64,000 nucleotides of DNA from Massilia sp. Root133 (GCF_001426525.1 NZ_LMEW01000013.1:41960-105959); one strand, 5' to 3'; numbered from the stretch's first letter, positions 33,429 through 43,320 are shown. Numbers and translations: made by a program. The notes: generated by a model from the letters alone, not told the origin.

Positions 33429-35705
33429 ATGCGTCACGTACCTCGACCGGCCGTGTGGGCGGCCTGCGGCCTGGCCTTCCTCCTCGCCTGGCTCATGCTG
33501 CAGCCGCGCGCGGCGCCGGTGCCGACCGGCCCGTTCGTCCCCGGATTCAGCGCGGCGCGTGCACAGGCGCACGTGCAAGTGCTCGCGCAGGCGCCGCGTC
33601 CGGCCGGCAGCGTCACGAACGCCCGCGCGCGCGCGTACCTGCTGGCGCGCATCCGCGCGCTCGGCCTCGAACCCGAGGTCCAGGTCGACACCGTGTCCGC
33701 GACATCGTGGGACTGGATGTCGCATGGGCAGAGCACGATGGCGACCGCGCGCAACATCGTCGTGCGCAAGCGGGGCGGTGCGCGCCATGGCGCCGTGCTG
33801 GCCATGGCCCACTACGATTCCGCCGCGCCGACGCCCGGCGCGGCCGACGGCGGCGCGTCCGCCGCCGCGCTGCTGGAAACCATGCGCGTCCTCCAGGCCG
33901 GGCCGCCGCTCGACAACGACCTGCTGTTCGTCTTCACGGACGCCGACACGGTACAGGCGATGGGTGCGCGCGCCTTCATGCAATCGCACCCGTGGGCGAA
34001 GCAGGTGCGCGTCGCCCTGCGCTTCGACAATGCCGGCAACCGCGGCCCGCTCGAATTGATCGACGCGGCGCACGCGGACGGCTTTGCGCTGGACGCCTGG
34101 GCGCGCGCGGCGCCGCAACCGCAAGGCTCGTCCTTCATGGCCGAGTTGTACGACCGCCTGCCGCAAAGCGCGGGCGCCGCGCCGCTGGCGACGGGCGCCT
34201 TTCCCGTGCTGCACTTCGCCACGACGCAGGGACCGCTGGGCCGGGAAGGCATGCACGACGTGCCGCAGCGCCTGTCCAGCGCGAGCCTGCAGCACGAGGG
34301 CGAGACGATGCTCGCGCTGCTGCGCCGCCTCGGCAACGCCAACCTGGCGCTGGTCTCTCCCCCGCACGGCCAGGTGTATTTCGCGCTGCCGCTCGCCGGC
34401 ATGGTCCACTACGATGCCCGCCTGACCTGGCCGCTGGCGCTGCTCTGCTGCGCGCTGGGCGCCTGGGCCTGCCGCGCGGCCCTGCGCAACCGCATCTCCG
34501 CCACCGACATCGTCGACGCCATGTTCAGCGTCCTGTTCATCACGATCTGCGCCACATTCGCCGCGTACCTGTGCCGCGAGGCGCTGCCGGTGCTGCAGGC
34601 CCGCTATCCGGCCGCCGTCCTCGCCGACGACAGCGGCGTGCGCTGGCAGCTGGCGGCCTTCATGCTGGTGCCGGCCGCCGTCTTCATTGCGCTGCAGCGG
34701 CGCCTGCAGCAGCGGCTCGGCGTCGCGGCGACGGCGCTGGGCGTACTGCTCGCCGCCGACGTCGCACTCGTCGCGACCTGCGTACGCGCACCCGGCGCCA
34801 GCTACGTGCTGGCGTGGCCGCTGCTGGCCGGGCAAGCCGCATGGCTCGTACTCATGGGCGCACGCGCGTGGACGCCGGCCCGGCGCGCGGCCATCGCGGC
34901 CGCCGGCGCGCTGCCGGCCCTCGTCCTGCTGCTGCCGGCGGTGTGCGCGAGCTTCGCGTTCTTCACGCCGGCCTGGCTCGTGCTGCCCTCGAGCCTCGTG
35001 TGCCTGCTGGCGGGGCTGTGCGGCATGGCCCTCGATGCGCTCGCGCGGCGCTGGCTCGTGCGGCCGCTGCTGGCCGGCGCCGGCGTCGCGTTCGGCATGG
35101 CGTATGCGGCCGTGCCGCAGGTACCCGATCTGCCGGCGCCGAACCGGCTCGTGTACTACAAGGACACCCCGAGCTGGCAGGCGTTCTGGCTGCATCCGGC
35201 CGGGCCGCTCGATGCGTGGACGCGCCAGGTCTTCCCCAACACACTGCATCCGTATCCGCTGCCCTACCTGTTCGGGCCCGACGCGGATCCCGTGTGGTAC
35301 GCGGCGGCGCAGAAGGACGACGGCATCGCCTGGCCCGGCCTCGTCATCGACAAGGACGAGCGCAGCCCCCGGCGGCGCCACGTGGAATTCACGCTGCGCT
35401 CGAAGAACCGCGCGCCCGACATCGTCGTGCGCGTGCAGGGCGCGTGCCCGTGGCGCACGAGCGTCAACGGCCGCGTGCTGACGGAGAAATCGTGCTTCAG
35501 CTGGCGTCTCGCCTTGCACGGCATGGGAGACGAGACGCTGCGCTTCGCGTTCGACTTCCAGGGCGATCCGCCGTTCCTCGTGTACATCCAGGAACGCATC
35601 CCCGGCCTGCCCGCGCGCGACCTGCCGCCCCGCCCCCCCGGCCTGCCGCCGCTGCTGCCGCTGTCGGGGACCACGGTGGCGGCCGACGTGCTGCGGTTCC
35701 CCTGA
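33429..35705 (+). CDS. Membrane-bound M28-type peptidase homologue, probable pseudoenzyme
   Basis: 758 residues: one N-terminal membrane helix (10-25), a Zn-peptidase M28 domain (about 40-310), seven to eight membrane helices (about 320-560) and a C-terminal periplasmic domain. This resembles the Fxna/Pff1-type membrane peptidases. Zinc ligands His128 and Asp130 (HYDS), Asp140 (ADGG) and the late His (MHDVPQ) remain. The catalytic Glu-Glu pair (normally GEE before G-x-x-GA) is Asp173-Thr174 in TDADTVQAMGARAF, so ordinary peptidase activity is doubtful. The ATG at 33429 is chosen for its AAAGGGA and the following signal-anchor. It follows the TonB-like gene by 27 bases. Confidence 0.75.
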   Translation: MRHVPRPAVWAACGLAFLLAWLMLQPRAAPVPTGPFVPGFSAARAQAHVQVLAQAPRPAGSVTNARARAYLLARIRALGLEPEVQVDTVSATSWDWMSHGQSTMATARNIVVRKRGGARHGAVLAMAHYDSAAPTPGAADGGASAAALLETMRVLQAGPPLDNDLLFVFTDADTVQAMGARAFMQSHPWAKQVRVALRFDNAGNRGPLELIDAAHADGFALDAWARAAPQPQGSSFMAELYDRLPQSAGAAPLATGAFPVLHFATTQGPLGREGMHDVPQRLSSASLQHEGETMLALLRRLGNANLALVSPPHGQVYFALPLAGMVHYDARLTWPLALLCCALGAWACRAALRNRISATDIVDAMFSVLFITICATFAAYLCREALPVLQARYPAAVLADDSGVRWQLAAFMLVPAAVFIALQRRLQQRLGVAATALGVLLAADVALVATCVRAPGASYVLAWPLLAGQAAWLVLMGARAWTPARRAAIAAAGALPALVLLLPAVCASFAFFTPAWLVLPSSLVCLLAGLCGMALDALARRWLVRPLLAGAGVAFGMAYAAVPQVPDLPAPNRLVYYKDTPSWQAFWLHPAGPLDAWTRQVFPNTLHPYPLPYLFGPDADPVWYAAAQKDDGIAWPGLVIDKDERSPRRRHVEFTLRSKNRAPDIVVRVQGACPWRTSVNGRVLTEKSCFSWRLALHGMGDETLRFAFDFQGDPPFLVYIQERIPGLPARDLPPRPPGLPPLLPLSGTTVAADVLRFP

Positions 35706-36044
35706 AGGGTGCCTGCTCTACGATGCGGATCCCGACAGCGGCTCCGCGGGCATGGCGCAGCAGGCGCAGGTTGGCCGATGCGCCGGCCATGCCTGCGTGG
35801 GAGAAGGATGACCAGTTCGGGAAAGTCAGGGAGACGGCGGGCCGCTGGCGCAGGGTTCCCCTCGCACGCCTTGGGGCATGCGTATCGCTGTTATTGTCGG
35901 ACTGAGGGACCGCGCCGTCTCCCCTTCCCCGGTGAATGGTCGTTGAATTAGCGGGCAGGGACCGCGGCGCTTGCCGGGTCCCTGCTTCGAGCTTGACGCC
36001 ATGATAGGAACATCGCCCGCGCCGTCCCAGCCCCACCCGTGGGG
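35706..36044. other. Intergenic region, one hairpin, no gene seen
   Basis: This 339-base gap separates two converging genes. The only clear structure is GCAGGGACC (35955-35963) paired with GGTCCCTGC (35977-35985), possibly a terminator although no U-run follows. A short open frame from 35709 has no homology signal, no Shine-Dalgarno and Arg-rich composition typical of GC shadow frames. Confidence 0.5.
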
Positions 36045-37049
36045 TCACATCCGCGAGACGGTGGGACGCAGCTGTTCCAGCAGGCCGGCCTCGGACGAGC
36101 AGCCGAATTTTTCGTAGACGGCCTTCACGCAATCGCGCAGCACGGCGTCGCTGACTTCCATGTTGGCGCGCGCCGATTCGCGGCCGCCGCCGACGCCCAT
36201 CCAGAACGCCACCTCGGCCTGTTGCGGCGACAGCTCCACGGAGCCGATGGCGCGCCAGATGCGCAGCGGCAGCGGCACGACGAATTTCATGAAGATGCCG
36301 ACCGTGCGGATGTAAGCCGGGTCCTCGGCATGCAGCGCGGCCGCGCCGCCGGCGCTCATCCACTGCGCGCGCGCCTCCAGCACGCCGCCGGCCATGGCGA
36401 GCGTCCCGAGCGGCAGCAGCCACGGATAGCGGTCGCCGTGCGCGACGGATTCCACGAGGCGCAGGCAGAAAGGGGGCAAGGTGCGGCGGTTGAAGGCCTG
36501 GCGCTCCTGCGCCGCCAGCTGGTCGAGCAGCGCGCCGGCCGAATCGCTCAGGTACAGGATCTGGCCGTCGACGGTGGCCAGCAGCATGGCCTCGTCCTCG
36601 ACGACGCCGGCGCCGCCGGCCGCCAGTTCGGGCGCGTTGCGCAGCACGTGCTCGAAATACGTTGCCACGCGCTGCAGGTCTTCCTCGTCGTGGCGGTCGA
36701 ACGCGGGGCCGTCGTGGCGCCACAAGGTGATCTCGCCCAGCCGGCGGCCGGCATTCATCAAGGGCACCTGCAGCGTGTGCAATGCGGGCGTGCCGTTCGC
36801 CGTGAAGCCGGCGTGGTCGCGGTACGCATAGCCGCTCGGCGGCGGCAGCACCGACACGTACGCGGGGTCGTTCCCGGCCAGCGGCGACGCCCCGGCCGGA
36901 TCGACGCGCAGCGCCAGCTCGGCGCAGGAATTCGGCACGAGCTCGCGCACCAGGGTGAAGGCATCCTGGACCATCGTCATCAGGTCCAGTCCCGCGTAGC
37001 ACAGGATGCGCAGGCGGGCCCATTGACGGCTGTTCTTTTTGCGGGACAC
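36045..37049 (-). CDS. LuxR-type regulator with GAF-like sensor region
   Basis: 334 residues beginning at GTG. Residues 1-140 look GAF-like (LVRELVPNSCAELALRVD ... PLMNAGRRLGEITLW), followed by a PAS-like stretch (LATVDGQILYLSDSAGALL). The last 70 residues are LuxR-family HTH-like (SPQQAEVAFWMGVGGGRESARANMEVSDAVLRDCVKAVYEKF split by an unusual Gly-rich turn), so DNA binding is likely but the helix-turn-helix is divergent. It lies 52 bases downstream of a hybrid kinase gene on the same strand and may be its output partner. Confidence 0.7.
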   Translation of the reverse strand: MSRKKNSRQWARLRILCYAGLDLMTMVQDAFTLVRELVPNSCAELALRVDPAGASPLAGNDPAYVSVLPPPSGYAYRDHAGFTANGTPALHTLQVPLMNAGRRLGEITLWRHDGPAFDRHDEEDLQRVATYFEHVLRNAPELAAGGAGVVEDEAMLLATVDGQILYLSDSAGALLDQLAAQERQAFNRRTLPPFCLRLVESVAHGDRYPWLLPLGTLAMAGGVLEARAQWMSAGGAAALHAEDPAYIRTVGIFMKFVVPLPLRIWRAIGSVELSPQQAEVAFWMGVGGGRESARANMEVSDAVLRDCVKAVYEKFGCSSEAGLLEQLRPTVSRM

Positions 37050-37101
37050 GGTCGGCTGGCTGAAGTTGGGAGGCTAATACTGATCGTTATGACAATGGAT
37101 G

Positions 37102-39777
37102 TCAACCTTCCATGGCCGGCTTCCTCTCCGCTGCCGCGGCCAGGATCTGCGCCAGCTTGCCGATTTCGACCGGCTTGACGAGGTGGTGGTCGAAGCCCGC
37201 CTGGCGTGACAGCTCGCGGTCGCGCTGCTGGCCGTATCCCGTCAGCGCGACGTAGACGGCGTGCGCGTGGCGCGTGTCGCGACGCAGGCGGCGCGCCAGT
37301 TCGTAGCCCGTCATGTCGGGCAGGCCGATGTCGAGGATGAAGACTTCGGTGGCGGAATCGGCATGCGCCAGCGTGCCGGCCGCGTCCTCGTGCACGTGCA
37401 CCGTGTGGCCGTGCGCGCGCAGCAGCACCGCGAGCGACTGGCCGGCGTCGCCGTTGTCGTCGACGATGGTCACCGTGAGCGGCCGCGCCTCCCCGCTGCC
37501 CTCGCCCGACCGCACGACCTGCCCCACCTCGGCCTGCGCGAGCGGCAGGGTGACGGTCATGGTCGTGCCCTGCTGCAGCCCGGCGCTGTGCGCGGCCACC
37601 TGGCCGTTGTGCATGCGGACGATGCTCTTCACGAGCGCGAGGCCGATCCCGAGGCCGCCCTGCGAACGGTCCGGCGCGCGGTCGGCCTGCGTGAACAGGT
37701 CGAACACGTGCGGCAGCAGCTGCGCGTCGATGCCGGTGCCGTTGTCGCGCACCGCGGCCCGCGCCGCGCCGTCTTCGAGAGTCACGACGAGGGCGATGCG
37801 GCCGCCCGGCGGCGTGTACTTGGCCGAGTTGTTGAGCAGGTTGACGAGCACCTGGATCAGGCGCGTGCGGTCGCCTTCGACCGGTACCGGCGCATCCGGC
37901 AGCTCCACCGTGAGGCCATGCTGGCGCTCCTCGATGTGCGGGCGCGCCTGCTCCACGGCCGCCATCGCGACCTTGTTCAGATCGAGGATCTCGTTCTCCA
38001 GTTTCACCAGGCCGCGGGTGACGCGCGAGACGTCCAGCAGGTCGTCGACGAGCTCCGTCATGTGCCGCACCTGGCGCGAGATGATGTTGCTGGCTTTCAG
38101 GCGCAGCCCTTCGTTCACTTCGGGCAGGCGCAGGAGCTGGGCCGCGCTCGTGATCGGCGCCAGCGGATTGCGCAGTTCGTGCGCCAGCATGGCGAGGAAC
38201 TCGTCCTTCATCTTGTTGTGGCGCTCGGCCTCGGCGCGCGCCGCGCGTTCGCTGGACAGCAGCTGCTCGCGCTCCTCGGCCGCGCGCTGGGCCATGTCGT
38301 ACAGGCGCGCGTTGTCGATCGCGATCGCGGCCTGCACGGCGAAGGCGCCGATCAATTCTTCGCTGCGTTCGCTGAACATGGCGCGCTGCGAATGGCCGAA
38401 GAACAGGCCGCCGATCACCTCGCCCGAGCGCGACACGACGGACGCGGCGAGATAGCTCACGACAGGCAGGTGCCCCGCCGGCATGCCGTGGTGCGGCGCC
38501 GACTGGCCATAGCGCGGATCCTGGCGAATGTCGTCGCTGCGGATCGGCGCGCTGCCGTGGAACGTCGGCCCGAACACGGCGGTGGCGCGCGGCATGCCCA
38601 GGCGTTCGAACGCAACGCGCGGTGCGCCGGACAGCGCGTACAGCGAATAGACGTCGCCCTTGTCGTCCCTCGCGTTGTAGAAGAACGCGCCGAATTCCGC
38701 GCCGACGAGCTGCGTGGCGGCATCCGTGATGGCCTGCATCAGCGGCTCGAGGGCGATGGTCGACGCCAGCGTCTCGGTGGCGCTCTTCATCAGTTCCAGC
38801 ACGCGCGTCTCTTCGCGCAGCGCCTCCTCGGCGCGGATGCGGCGCAGCGCTTCCCACATGCGGCGCGCGGCGTCTTCCAGCAGGCGGACCTCGTCCCCGA
38901 TGCGGCCCGCGTCGAGCGGCGCATGCAGCGCCAGCACGGCCGCCAGGCGGTCGCCGTCCATCAGCGGCACCGCGATGCCCGCCTTGTCTCCGGCCGCGCC
39001 AGCCGTCGACCACGCGGTCTCGCCCTTGCACAGGCGTTCCGGCACGCCAAGCGCCAGCGCCTCCAGCGCCACGGTGCGGCCGGACTGCGGCGTGCGCGTA
39101 CCGCCGTCCCACTGTTCCAGGATCACGGCCGCATCCGCACCCGGCCTGGTCTCCGCGTAGGTCACGGTGGCATCGTCGACGTACGCGCCGACCTGGCGCA
39201 GCGCGGCCCGCAGCAGCGGACCGGACGACGTCTCGCGGCGCAGGATGTCGGCCAACTCGAGCTGGAAGGCGCGGCGGCGTTCGGCCAGCACCGTCTCCGT
39301 CGTCTCGACGAAGGTCACCAGCACGCCCTTGGGGCCCCCGTCGTCGCCGCAGACGGGGCTGTACGAATAGGCGAAGTGGCAGGTCTCGAAATAGCCGTAG
39401 CGGTTGATCGTCAGGGCAAGGTCGCTCGAACCGACCGGCTCGCCCTGCAGCACGCCCGCCCACATCGGGCCGATGACCGGCCAGATCTCCGGCCACGTCG
39501 CACGGACGTCGCCGCCCAGCGCCCCGTCCTTCTTGGCGCCGAGGATCGGCACGTAGGCATCGTTGAAGAATTGCGTGTACGCGTCGCCCCAGGCGAGGTA
39601 CATCGGCAGCTGGCAATCGAGCAGCGTGCGGACGGCGAGTTTCAGGCTGAAGGGCCAGTGCGCGACGGGACCGACGGGCGTCGTCTCCCACGCGTGGCGC
39701 CGCATCTGCAATTCCATGTCGCCCGGCTTGCGGGCGGATGTGTCATCCAGGGATGCAGGATCGAACGGCCAGGGCAT
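37102..39777 (-). CDS. Hybrid sensor kinase: PAS, two GAF, HisKA, ATPase, receiver
   Basis: 891 residues from ATG 39777 (a TTG at 39798 would add seven residues). Domains in order: PAS (about 20-165, with the family pattern [16 protein letters not shown]), GAF (170-310), GAF (330-490), HisKA with phospho-acceptor His ([14 protein letters not shown]), ATPase (N box [13 protein letters not shown]-box [10 protein letters not shown]) and a C-terminal receiver (acidic VDDNGD, Asp in [10 protein letters not shown], Lys in LVKPVE). No transmembrane segment is seen, so it is cytoplasmic. Downstream is a LuxR-type regulator. The signal is unknown. Confidence 0.85.
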   Translation of the reverse strand: MPWPFDPASLDDTSARKPGDMELQMRRHAWETTPVGPVAHWPFSLKLAVRTLLDCQLPMYLAWGDAYTQFFNDAYVPILGAKKDGALGGDVRATWPEIWPVIGPMWAGVLQGEPVGSSDLALTINRYGYFETCHFAYSYSPVCGDDGGPKGVLVTFVETTETVLAERRRAFQLELADILRRETSSGPLLRAALRQVGAYVDDATVTYAETRPGADAAVILEQWDGGTRTPQSGRTVALEALALGVPERLCKGETAWSTAGAAGDKAGIAVPLMDGDRLAAVLALHAPLDAGRIGDEVRLLEDAARRMWEALRRIRAEEALREETRVLELMKSATETLASTIALEPLMQAITDAATQLVGAEFGAFFYNARDDKGDVYSLYALSGAPRVAFERLGMPRATAVFGPTFHGSAPIRSDDIRQDPRYGQSAPHHGMPAGHLPVVSYLAASVVSRSGEVIGGLFFGHSQRAMFSERSEELIGAFAVQAAIAIDNARLYDMAQRAAEEREQLLSSERAARAEAERHNKMKDEFLAMLAHELRNPLAPITSAAQLLRLPEVNEGLRLKASNIISRQVRHMTELVDDLLDVSRVTRGLVKLENEILDLNKVAMAAVEQARPHIEERQHGLTVELPDAPVPVEGDRTRLIQVLVNLLNNSAKYTPPGGRIALVVTLEDGAARAAVRDNGTGIDAQLLPHVFDLFTQADRAPDRSQGGLGIGLALVKSIVRMHNGQVAAHSAGLQQGTTMTVTLPLAQAEVGQVVRSGEGSGEARPLTVTIVDDNGDAGQSLAVLLRAHGHTVHVHEDAAGTLAHADSATEVFILDIGLPDMTGYELARRLRRDTRHAHAVYVALTGYGQQRDRELSRQAGFDHHLVKPVEIGKLAQILAAAAERKPAMEG

Positions 39778-39888
39778 ATCGTGGATAGTCAGAGGCAAGC
39801 CGGAGCGGCTCAGCTAGCCATCATAGCAGGCGGCGTGAGCCCGACGTGTGCATATATTGAAATGTTGTAACAAAAAGATGGGAAAATG

Positions 39889-40449
39889 TTACGCGCCCCG
39901 TTCGATCCGTGCGAGCAGGCGCCGGCCCGCGTCGACGATCCCGGGGCCTGGATCCATCTGCGCCCGCACGATCATGCCTTCCACGCACAGCAGCGCCTCT
40001 TCCGCCACCTGGTCCGGCGCCGCCAGTCCCAGCCGTGCAGCCACGCCGCCGAGATAGCGCTCCAGTTCGCGTTTGTGGCGCACGGCCTGCCCGCGGTGGC
40101 GGGGATCGTCCGTCGCGCCCGTCTCCGCGACGGCATTGATGAAGGCGCAGCCGCGGAAGTCGCCCTGCGCGAACCACTCGCCCAGCGCGTCGGCCACGGC
40201 AGCCAGCCCTTCCCCGCGCGCGAGCCTGGCGTCGACGGCGGCCGTGAACCACGACGTCCAGTGCTCGTGGCGCCAGTCGAGGAACGCGGCGATCAAATCG
40301 TCTTTCGACGGGAAATGGCGGTACAGCGACATCTTCGCCACGCCGGATTCCGCGACGATCCGGTCGATGCCGGTGGCGCGGAAACCGTCGCGGTAGAACA
40401 GGCGTTTTGCCGTATCGAGGATGCGGTCGCGGGCGGAAGGCTGGGCCAT
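39889..40449 (-). CDS. TetR family repressor
   Basis: 186 residues with a TetR N-terminal helix-turn-helix ([15 protein letters not shown] ... [11 protein letters not shown], residues 8-45) and a C-terminal TetR_C-like ligand domain. It diverges from the DUF1348 gene, and two identical 17-base sites in the 141-base gap are probably its operators. That layout suggests autorepression and control of the neighbour. The ligand is unknown. Confidence 0.88.
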   Translation of the reverse strand: MAQPSARDRILDTAKRLFYRDGFRATGIDRIVAESGVAKMSLYRHFPSKDDLIAAFLDWRHEHWTSWFTAAVDARLARGEGLAAVADALGEWFAQGDFRGCAFINAVAETGATDDPRHRGQAVRHKRELERYLGGVAARLGLAAPDQVAEEALLCVEGMIVRAQMDPGPGIVDAGRRLLARIERGA

Positions 40450-40488
40450 GGTCGTCAGGTCGGGTCGGAGTGCGGGACTCCATTATAT

Positions 40489-40505
40489 GATACAGACCTG
40501 TCTAC
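40489..40505. promoter_or_regulatory. TetR operator copy 1
   Basis: GATACAGACCTGTCTAC is an imperfect palindrome (ATACAG-AC-CTGTCT). It is 39 bases from the tetR start codon. Confidence 0.65.
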
Positions 40506-40551
40506 ATCAACTAGCTGGATGGATGGGCCGCTTCGGGCGCGTTTCGCTTAC

Positions 40552-40568
40552 GATACAGACCTGTCTAC
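40552..40568. promoter_or_regulatory. TetR operator copy 2
   Basis: The same 17 bases recur 63 bases on, about six helical turns from copy 1 and 22 bases before the DUF1348 start codon, where a bound repressor would block transcription or its initiation. Confidence 0.65.
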
Positions 40569-40590
40569 CTCACCACTACAAGGAGCCTGC

Positions 40591-41067
40591 ATGTCCACGA
40601 TCGAACCCCGTCCACCACTCCCACCGTTCACGCGTGAAACCGCCATCGAGAAAGTCCGCCTGGCGGAAGACGGTTGGAACAGCCGCAACCCGGAAAAAAT
40701 CGCACTGGCCTACACGCCAGACAGCTATTGGCGCAACCGCGCGGAATTCGTCACCGGCCGCGAGCAGATCGTCCCGTTCCTGGACCGCAAATGGAAGAAG
40801 GAACTGGACTATCGCCTGATCAAGGAATTGTGGGCCTTCGAAGGGAACCGCATCGCCGTGCGCTACGCCTACGAATGGCACGACGATTCCGGCAACTGGT
40901 TCCGCACGTTCGGCAACGAGAACTGGGAATTCGACGAGAACGGCCTCATGCAGCGGCGCTATGCCTGCCTGAACGACATGCCGATCCAGGCGTCCGAGCG
41001 CAAGTTTCACTGGCCGCTGGGTCGGCGGCCGGATGATCACCCCGGCTTGTCTGAGCTGGGGCTGTAA
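40591..41067 (+). CDS. DUF1348 family protein (NTF2-like fold)
   Basis: 158 residues, mostly covered by DUF1348, a small family with the NTF2/SnoaL-like cone fold ([21 protein letters not shown], then FGNENWEF). Function is not established; members are often under TetR control and are sometimes stress-induced. AAGGAG five bases before the ATG supports the start. It is divergent from tetR and convergent with sodC. Confidence 0.85.
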   Translation: MSTIEPRPPLPPFTRETAIEKVRLAEDGWNSRNPEKIALAYTPDSYWRNRAEFVTGREQIVPFLDRKWKKELDYRLIKELWAFEGNRIAVRYAYEWHDDSGNWFRTFGNENWEFDENGLMQRRYACLNDMPIQASERKFHWPLGRRPDDHPGLSELGL

Positions 41068-41070
41068 GTC

Positions 41071-41601
41071 TTACTGGATGACGCCGCAGGCGATGCGGTC
41101 GCCCCCGCCGCCCAGCGGCTTCGGCTGGTCCGAGAAATTGTCGCCGCCGGCGTGGATCATCAGCGCCTTGCCCTTCACTTCGGACAGCTTGGTCAGGCGC
41201 GGCGCCGTCACGGCCGTGCTGGCCCCGCCATTGTTCCCGACGACGAGTGGCGGCAGGTCGCCCAGGTGGCCGTCGCCGGACGGGCCGGCATGGTGCTTGG
41301 CGCCGGTCGGATCGAAGTGACCGCCGGCCGCGCCGGCCGGCACCTTCTTGCCATCCTTTTCGGTCGTGCCGCAGCTGGCCATCTCATGCACGTGGTAGCC
41401 GTGGGATCCCGGCGGCAGATTGGTCAGGTTCGGCGTGAACACGAGACCGCTCTTCGATTCGGTGATCGTCACGGCGCCGATCGGTTTGCCGGTGCCGTCC
41501 GGGCCCACGAGCGTCATCGACGCTTGCAGCTGGTCGGCGGCGTGGGCGCCGGCGGCTGCGGACAGTGCGCATGCGAGCGCGATGAGCGATTTGATGGTCA
41601 T
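41071..41601 (-). CDS. sodC: Cu/Zn superoxide dismutase, periplasmic
   Basis: 176 residues with signal peptide (AHA|AD). Metal ligands appear in the normal order: HVHEM (two Cu ligands), HFDPTGAKHHAG and GHLGD (Zn and bridging ligands), and HAGGDN (last Cu ligand), with Cys residues in MASCGTT and IACGV for the disulfide. It disproportionates superoxide in the periplasm. AAGGAGA lies four bases before ATG 41601, which rules out the upstream in-frame start at 41697. It is monocistronic and convergent with the DUF1348 gene. Confidence 0.93.
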   Translation of the reverse strand: MTIKSLIALACALSAAAGAHAADQLQASMTLVGPDGTGKPIGAVTITESKSGLVFTPNLTNLPPGSHGYHVHEMASCGTTEKDGKKVPAGAAGGHFDPTGAKHHAGPSGDGHLGDLPPLVVGNNGGASTAVTAPRLTKLSEVKGKALMIHAGGDNFSDQPKPLGGGGDRIACGVIQ

Positions 41602-41721
41602 ACCGTCTCCTTTCAGGTTGGGAATGTGTCGCGGGAATAGTGTATTCGATAACCAGCTGAGTTGACGCAACGGATACCGTGAGCGCGGCAGGAACAATGG
41701 CGAGTCGACCGAGGAGCCGTC

Positions 41722-42012
41722 ATGTCCGATAACCTGCTCTCAGAAATCCGCCAGACCATCATCGACATCCACCCGGAACTGGCCCACGATGCCAGCCTGC
41801 CGGACCGCCTCGAGCGCGCCCATGCGCATGCGGTGGTCCTGGGATTCACGGATGCCGACGTCATCGCCCGCTTCCTCCGCTACGAAGCGACGGCCCCGAA
41901 TTTTTATCGCCAACCCGCGATCGACGCCTGGCTGCGGCGGCCCGGCCAGCCGGTCGAGCAGCGGTTCGCGGATGTGCTCGTGCGGGTGAAGTCCGGGTTC
42001 AGGCGGGAGTGA
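41722..42012 (+). CDS. Small unknown protein, paralogue 1 in the T6SS cargo island
   Basis: 96 residues without signal peptide or membrane segment. It shares about 58 of 84 C-terminal residues with the protein at 42985-43320, including LPDRLERA, APNFYR, PAIDAWLR and PGQPVEQRFAD. GGAG lies five bases before the ATG. I recognise no named domain. It is the first gene of the PAAR-effector island, so an adaptor, cargo-loading or accessory role is possible but inferred. Confidence 0.7.
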   Translation: MSDNLLSEIRQTIIDIHPELAHDASLPDRLERAHAHAVVLGFTDADVIARFLRYEATAPNFYRQPAIDAWLRRPGQPVEQRFADVLVRVKSGFRRE

Positions 42013-42088
42013 TGGCCAGACAACAAAACAGGTTGGCTTTTGTTACTCTGCCGCTAGACTATTTCACATTTGAGCCGGACGGAAATCG

Positions 42089-42499
42089 ATGAGCAAACCC
42101 TTGATTCGCATGGGCGACCGCACCAGTCACGGCGGTACCGTCATCAGCGGCGACATGACGCGGGAGGTCTATGGCAAAGCCGTGGCGCGCGTTGGCGACC
42201 TGACGGTCTGCCCGAAATGCAAAGGTGTATTTGCGATCACCACTGGCGCCGACGACCTGACCGGGTTCGGCCAAGCCGTTGCGCGACATGGCGACAAGAC
42301 TGCCTGCGGTGCGACGCTGATCGCCGGTCAGTCGTCTGCCTGGTGGGACAACCATTCCAGCCCTGACGGCGCAGCTTCCGCTGCCAGCGCAAACACCGAC
42401 ATGTCCAGTAATCTGGTTGCACAGGAGGCGCCAACCATCTGCCTGGAGTGCCTCGCCAAAGCCGCTGCCGCAGGATTGGCCATGGTAGTGAGAGGCTAG
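42089..42499 (+). CDS. PAAR-domain protein, type VI secretion spike tip
   Basis: 136 residues. Residues 1-90 are a PAAR domain: MGDRTSHGGTVISG, then repeats ending GKAVARVGD and GQAVARHGD, with cysteine pairs (CPKC, CGA) fit for zinc binding. PAAR proteins cap the VgrG spike and carry effectors. The C-terminal 45 residues are an unknown extension with a second pair of cysteines (CLECL). No VgrG or core T6SS gene is in this window, so the apparatus must be elsewhere. The downstream DUF4123, effector and immunity genes follow with little or no gap. Confidence 0.85.
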   Translation: MSKPLIRMGDRTSHGGTVISGDMTREVYGKAVARVGDLTVCPKCKGVFAITTGADDLTGFGQAVARHGDKTACGATLIAGQSSAWWDNHSSPDGAASAASANTDMSSNLVAQEAPTICLECLAKAAAAGLAMVVRG

Positions 42500-42563
42500 T
42501 GAGGTTATCGTCGAGCACTTCCGGGCCCTTCAACAGGCTGACACTGCCTTATGGCTCTATGCG

Positions 42564-42992
42564 TTGGTTGACGGCTTCCAGTATGAACAGCATACCGGTC
42601 AGCGTCTGGTTTATCAGCGCGGCATCAATCGCCCTATTTTTCTCGGTACGGAAGATGAGCCTCTCGCTCACGCCGGCCCGTGGCTCATCGACGTCGTCAG
42701 GGCGCCTGACCAGTTGCAGTCGCTGCACGACCTTGAGCAAGCGCTGCCATCGGTGTCGTGGCTGATCTCGGCGATCGATCTGGAAGGCCTGAGCCAACTG
42801 CTGCAACTCAAACTCGACGCGCAACTGCCGGATGGCCGCAAGGTACTGCTGCGGTTCTACGATCCGCGCGTCCTGGGCAACCTGATGCAGACGATGAACA
42901 ACGCGCAGCGCGCCGAGTTCGTCCACCTCATCGACGAATGGCACTTCATCCACGATGGCCGCAGAGTATGCATGGGAGGGCCTCGTGCTTGA
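42564..42992 (+). CDS. DUF4123 T6SS effector chaperone, start unresolved
   Basis: DUF4123 proteins load effectors onto VgrG/PAAR spikes. The family's early LYALVDG motif is encoded at 42552-42572, yet between the in-frame stop at 42489-42491 and the TTG at 42564 there is no ATG, GTG or TTG. The open frame reads back to 42492 (EASEVIVEHFRALQQADTAL). Either a rare start such as ATC 42507 is used, a one-base error or frameshift has displaced the start, or translation is coupled to the PAAR stop at 42497. The TTG is given only as a formal boundary. It overlaps the next gene by 8 bases. Confidence 0.65.
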   Translation: MVDGFQYEQHTGQRLVYQRGINRPIFLGTEDEPLAHAGPWLIDVVRAPDQLQSLHDLEQALPSVSWLISAIDLEGLSQLLQLKLDAQLPDGRKVLLRFYDPRVLGNLMQTMNNAQRAEFVHLIDEWHFIHDGRRVCMGGPRA

Positions 42993-43320
42993 ACTGAGCG
43001 AAGAACAGCTCTCGCATCTGGACCTGCTGGAGAAGCGGCAATACATCAAGCAAGTCAGCAAGAACATCGTCAGGGAACATCCCGAACTCGCAAGCGACAG
43101 GGGTTTGCCGGACCGCCTCGAACGCGCGTATGCGCACGCCGTCGCGCTGGGTTTCACGGATGGCGGCGCCAATACCCAGTTTCTTTATTACGAAGCCTTT
43201 GCCCCGAATTTTTATCGTGAACCGGCCATCGATGCCTGGCTCAGGAAACCGGGCCAGCCGGTCGAACAACGATTCGCCGACATGATCGCGTGGGTGAAGT
43301 CCAGACTGAGGGAGAATTAA
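42985..43320 (+). CDS. Small unknown protein, paralogue 2 in the T6SS cargo island
   Basis: 111 residues from GTG 42985, chosen because GGAGGG sits five bases upstream; an ATG at 42955 would add ten residues but lacks a ribosome site. It is the paralogue of 41722-42012 with an extra acidic N-terminus (LELSEEQLSHLDLLEKRQY). Its stop overlaps the effector start (TAATG) and it overlaps the DUF4123 gene, placing it between chaperone and toxin. That position suggests a cargo adaptor, though nothing in the sequence proves it. Confidence 0.7.
   Translation: MLELSEEQLSHLDLLEKRQYIKQVSKNIVREHPELASDRGLPDRLERAYAHAVALGFTDGGANTQFLYYEAFAPNFYREPAIDAWLRKPGQPVEQRFADMIAWVKSRLREN

Noticed and set aside
35709..35951. 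80-codon plus-strand frame after the M28-like gene
   Set aside because: Arg-rich, with no ribosome site or domain; probably chance.
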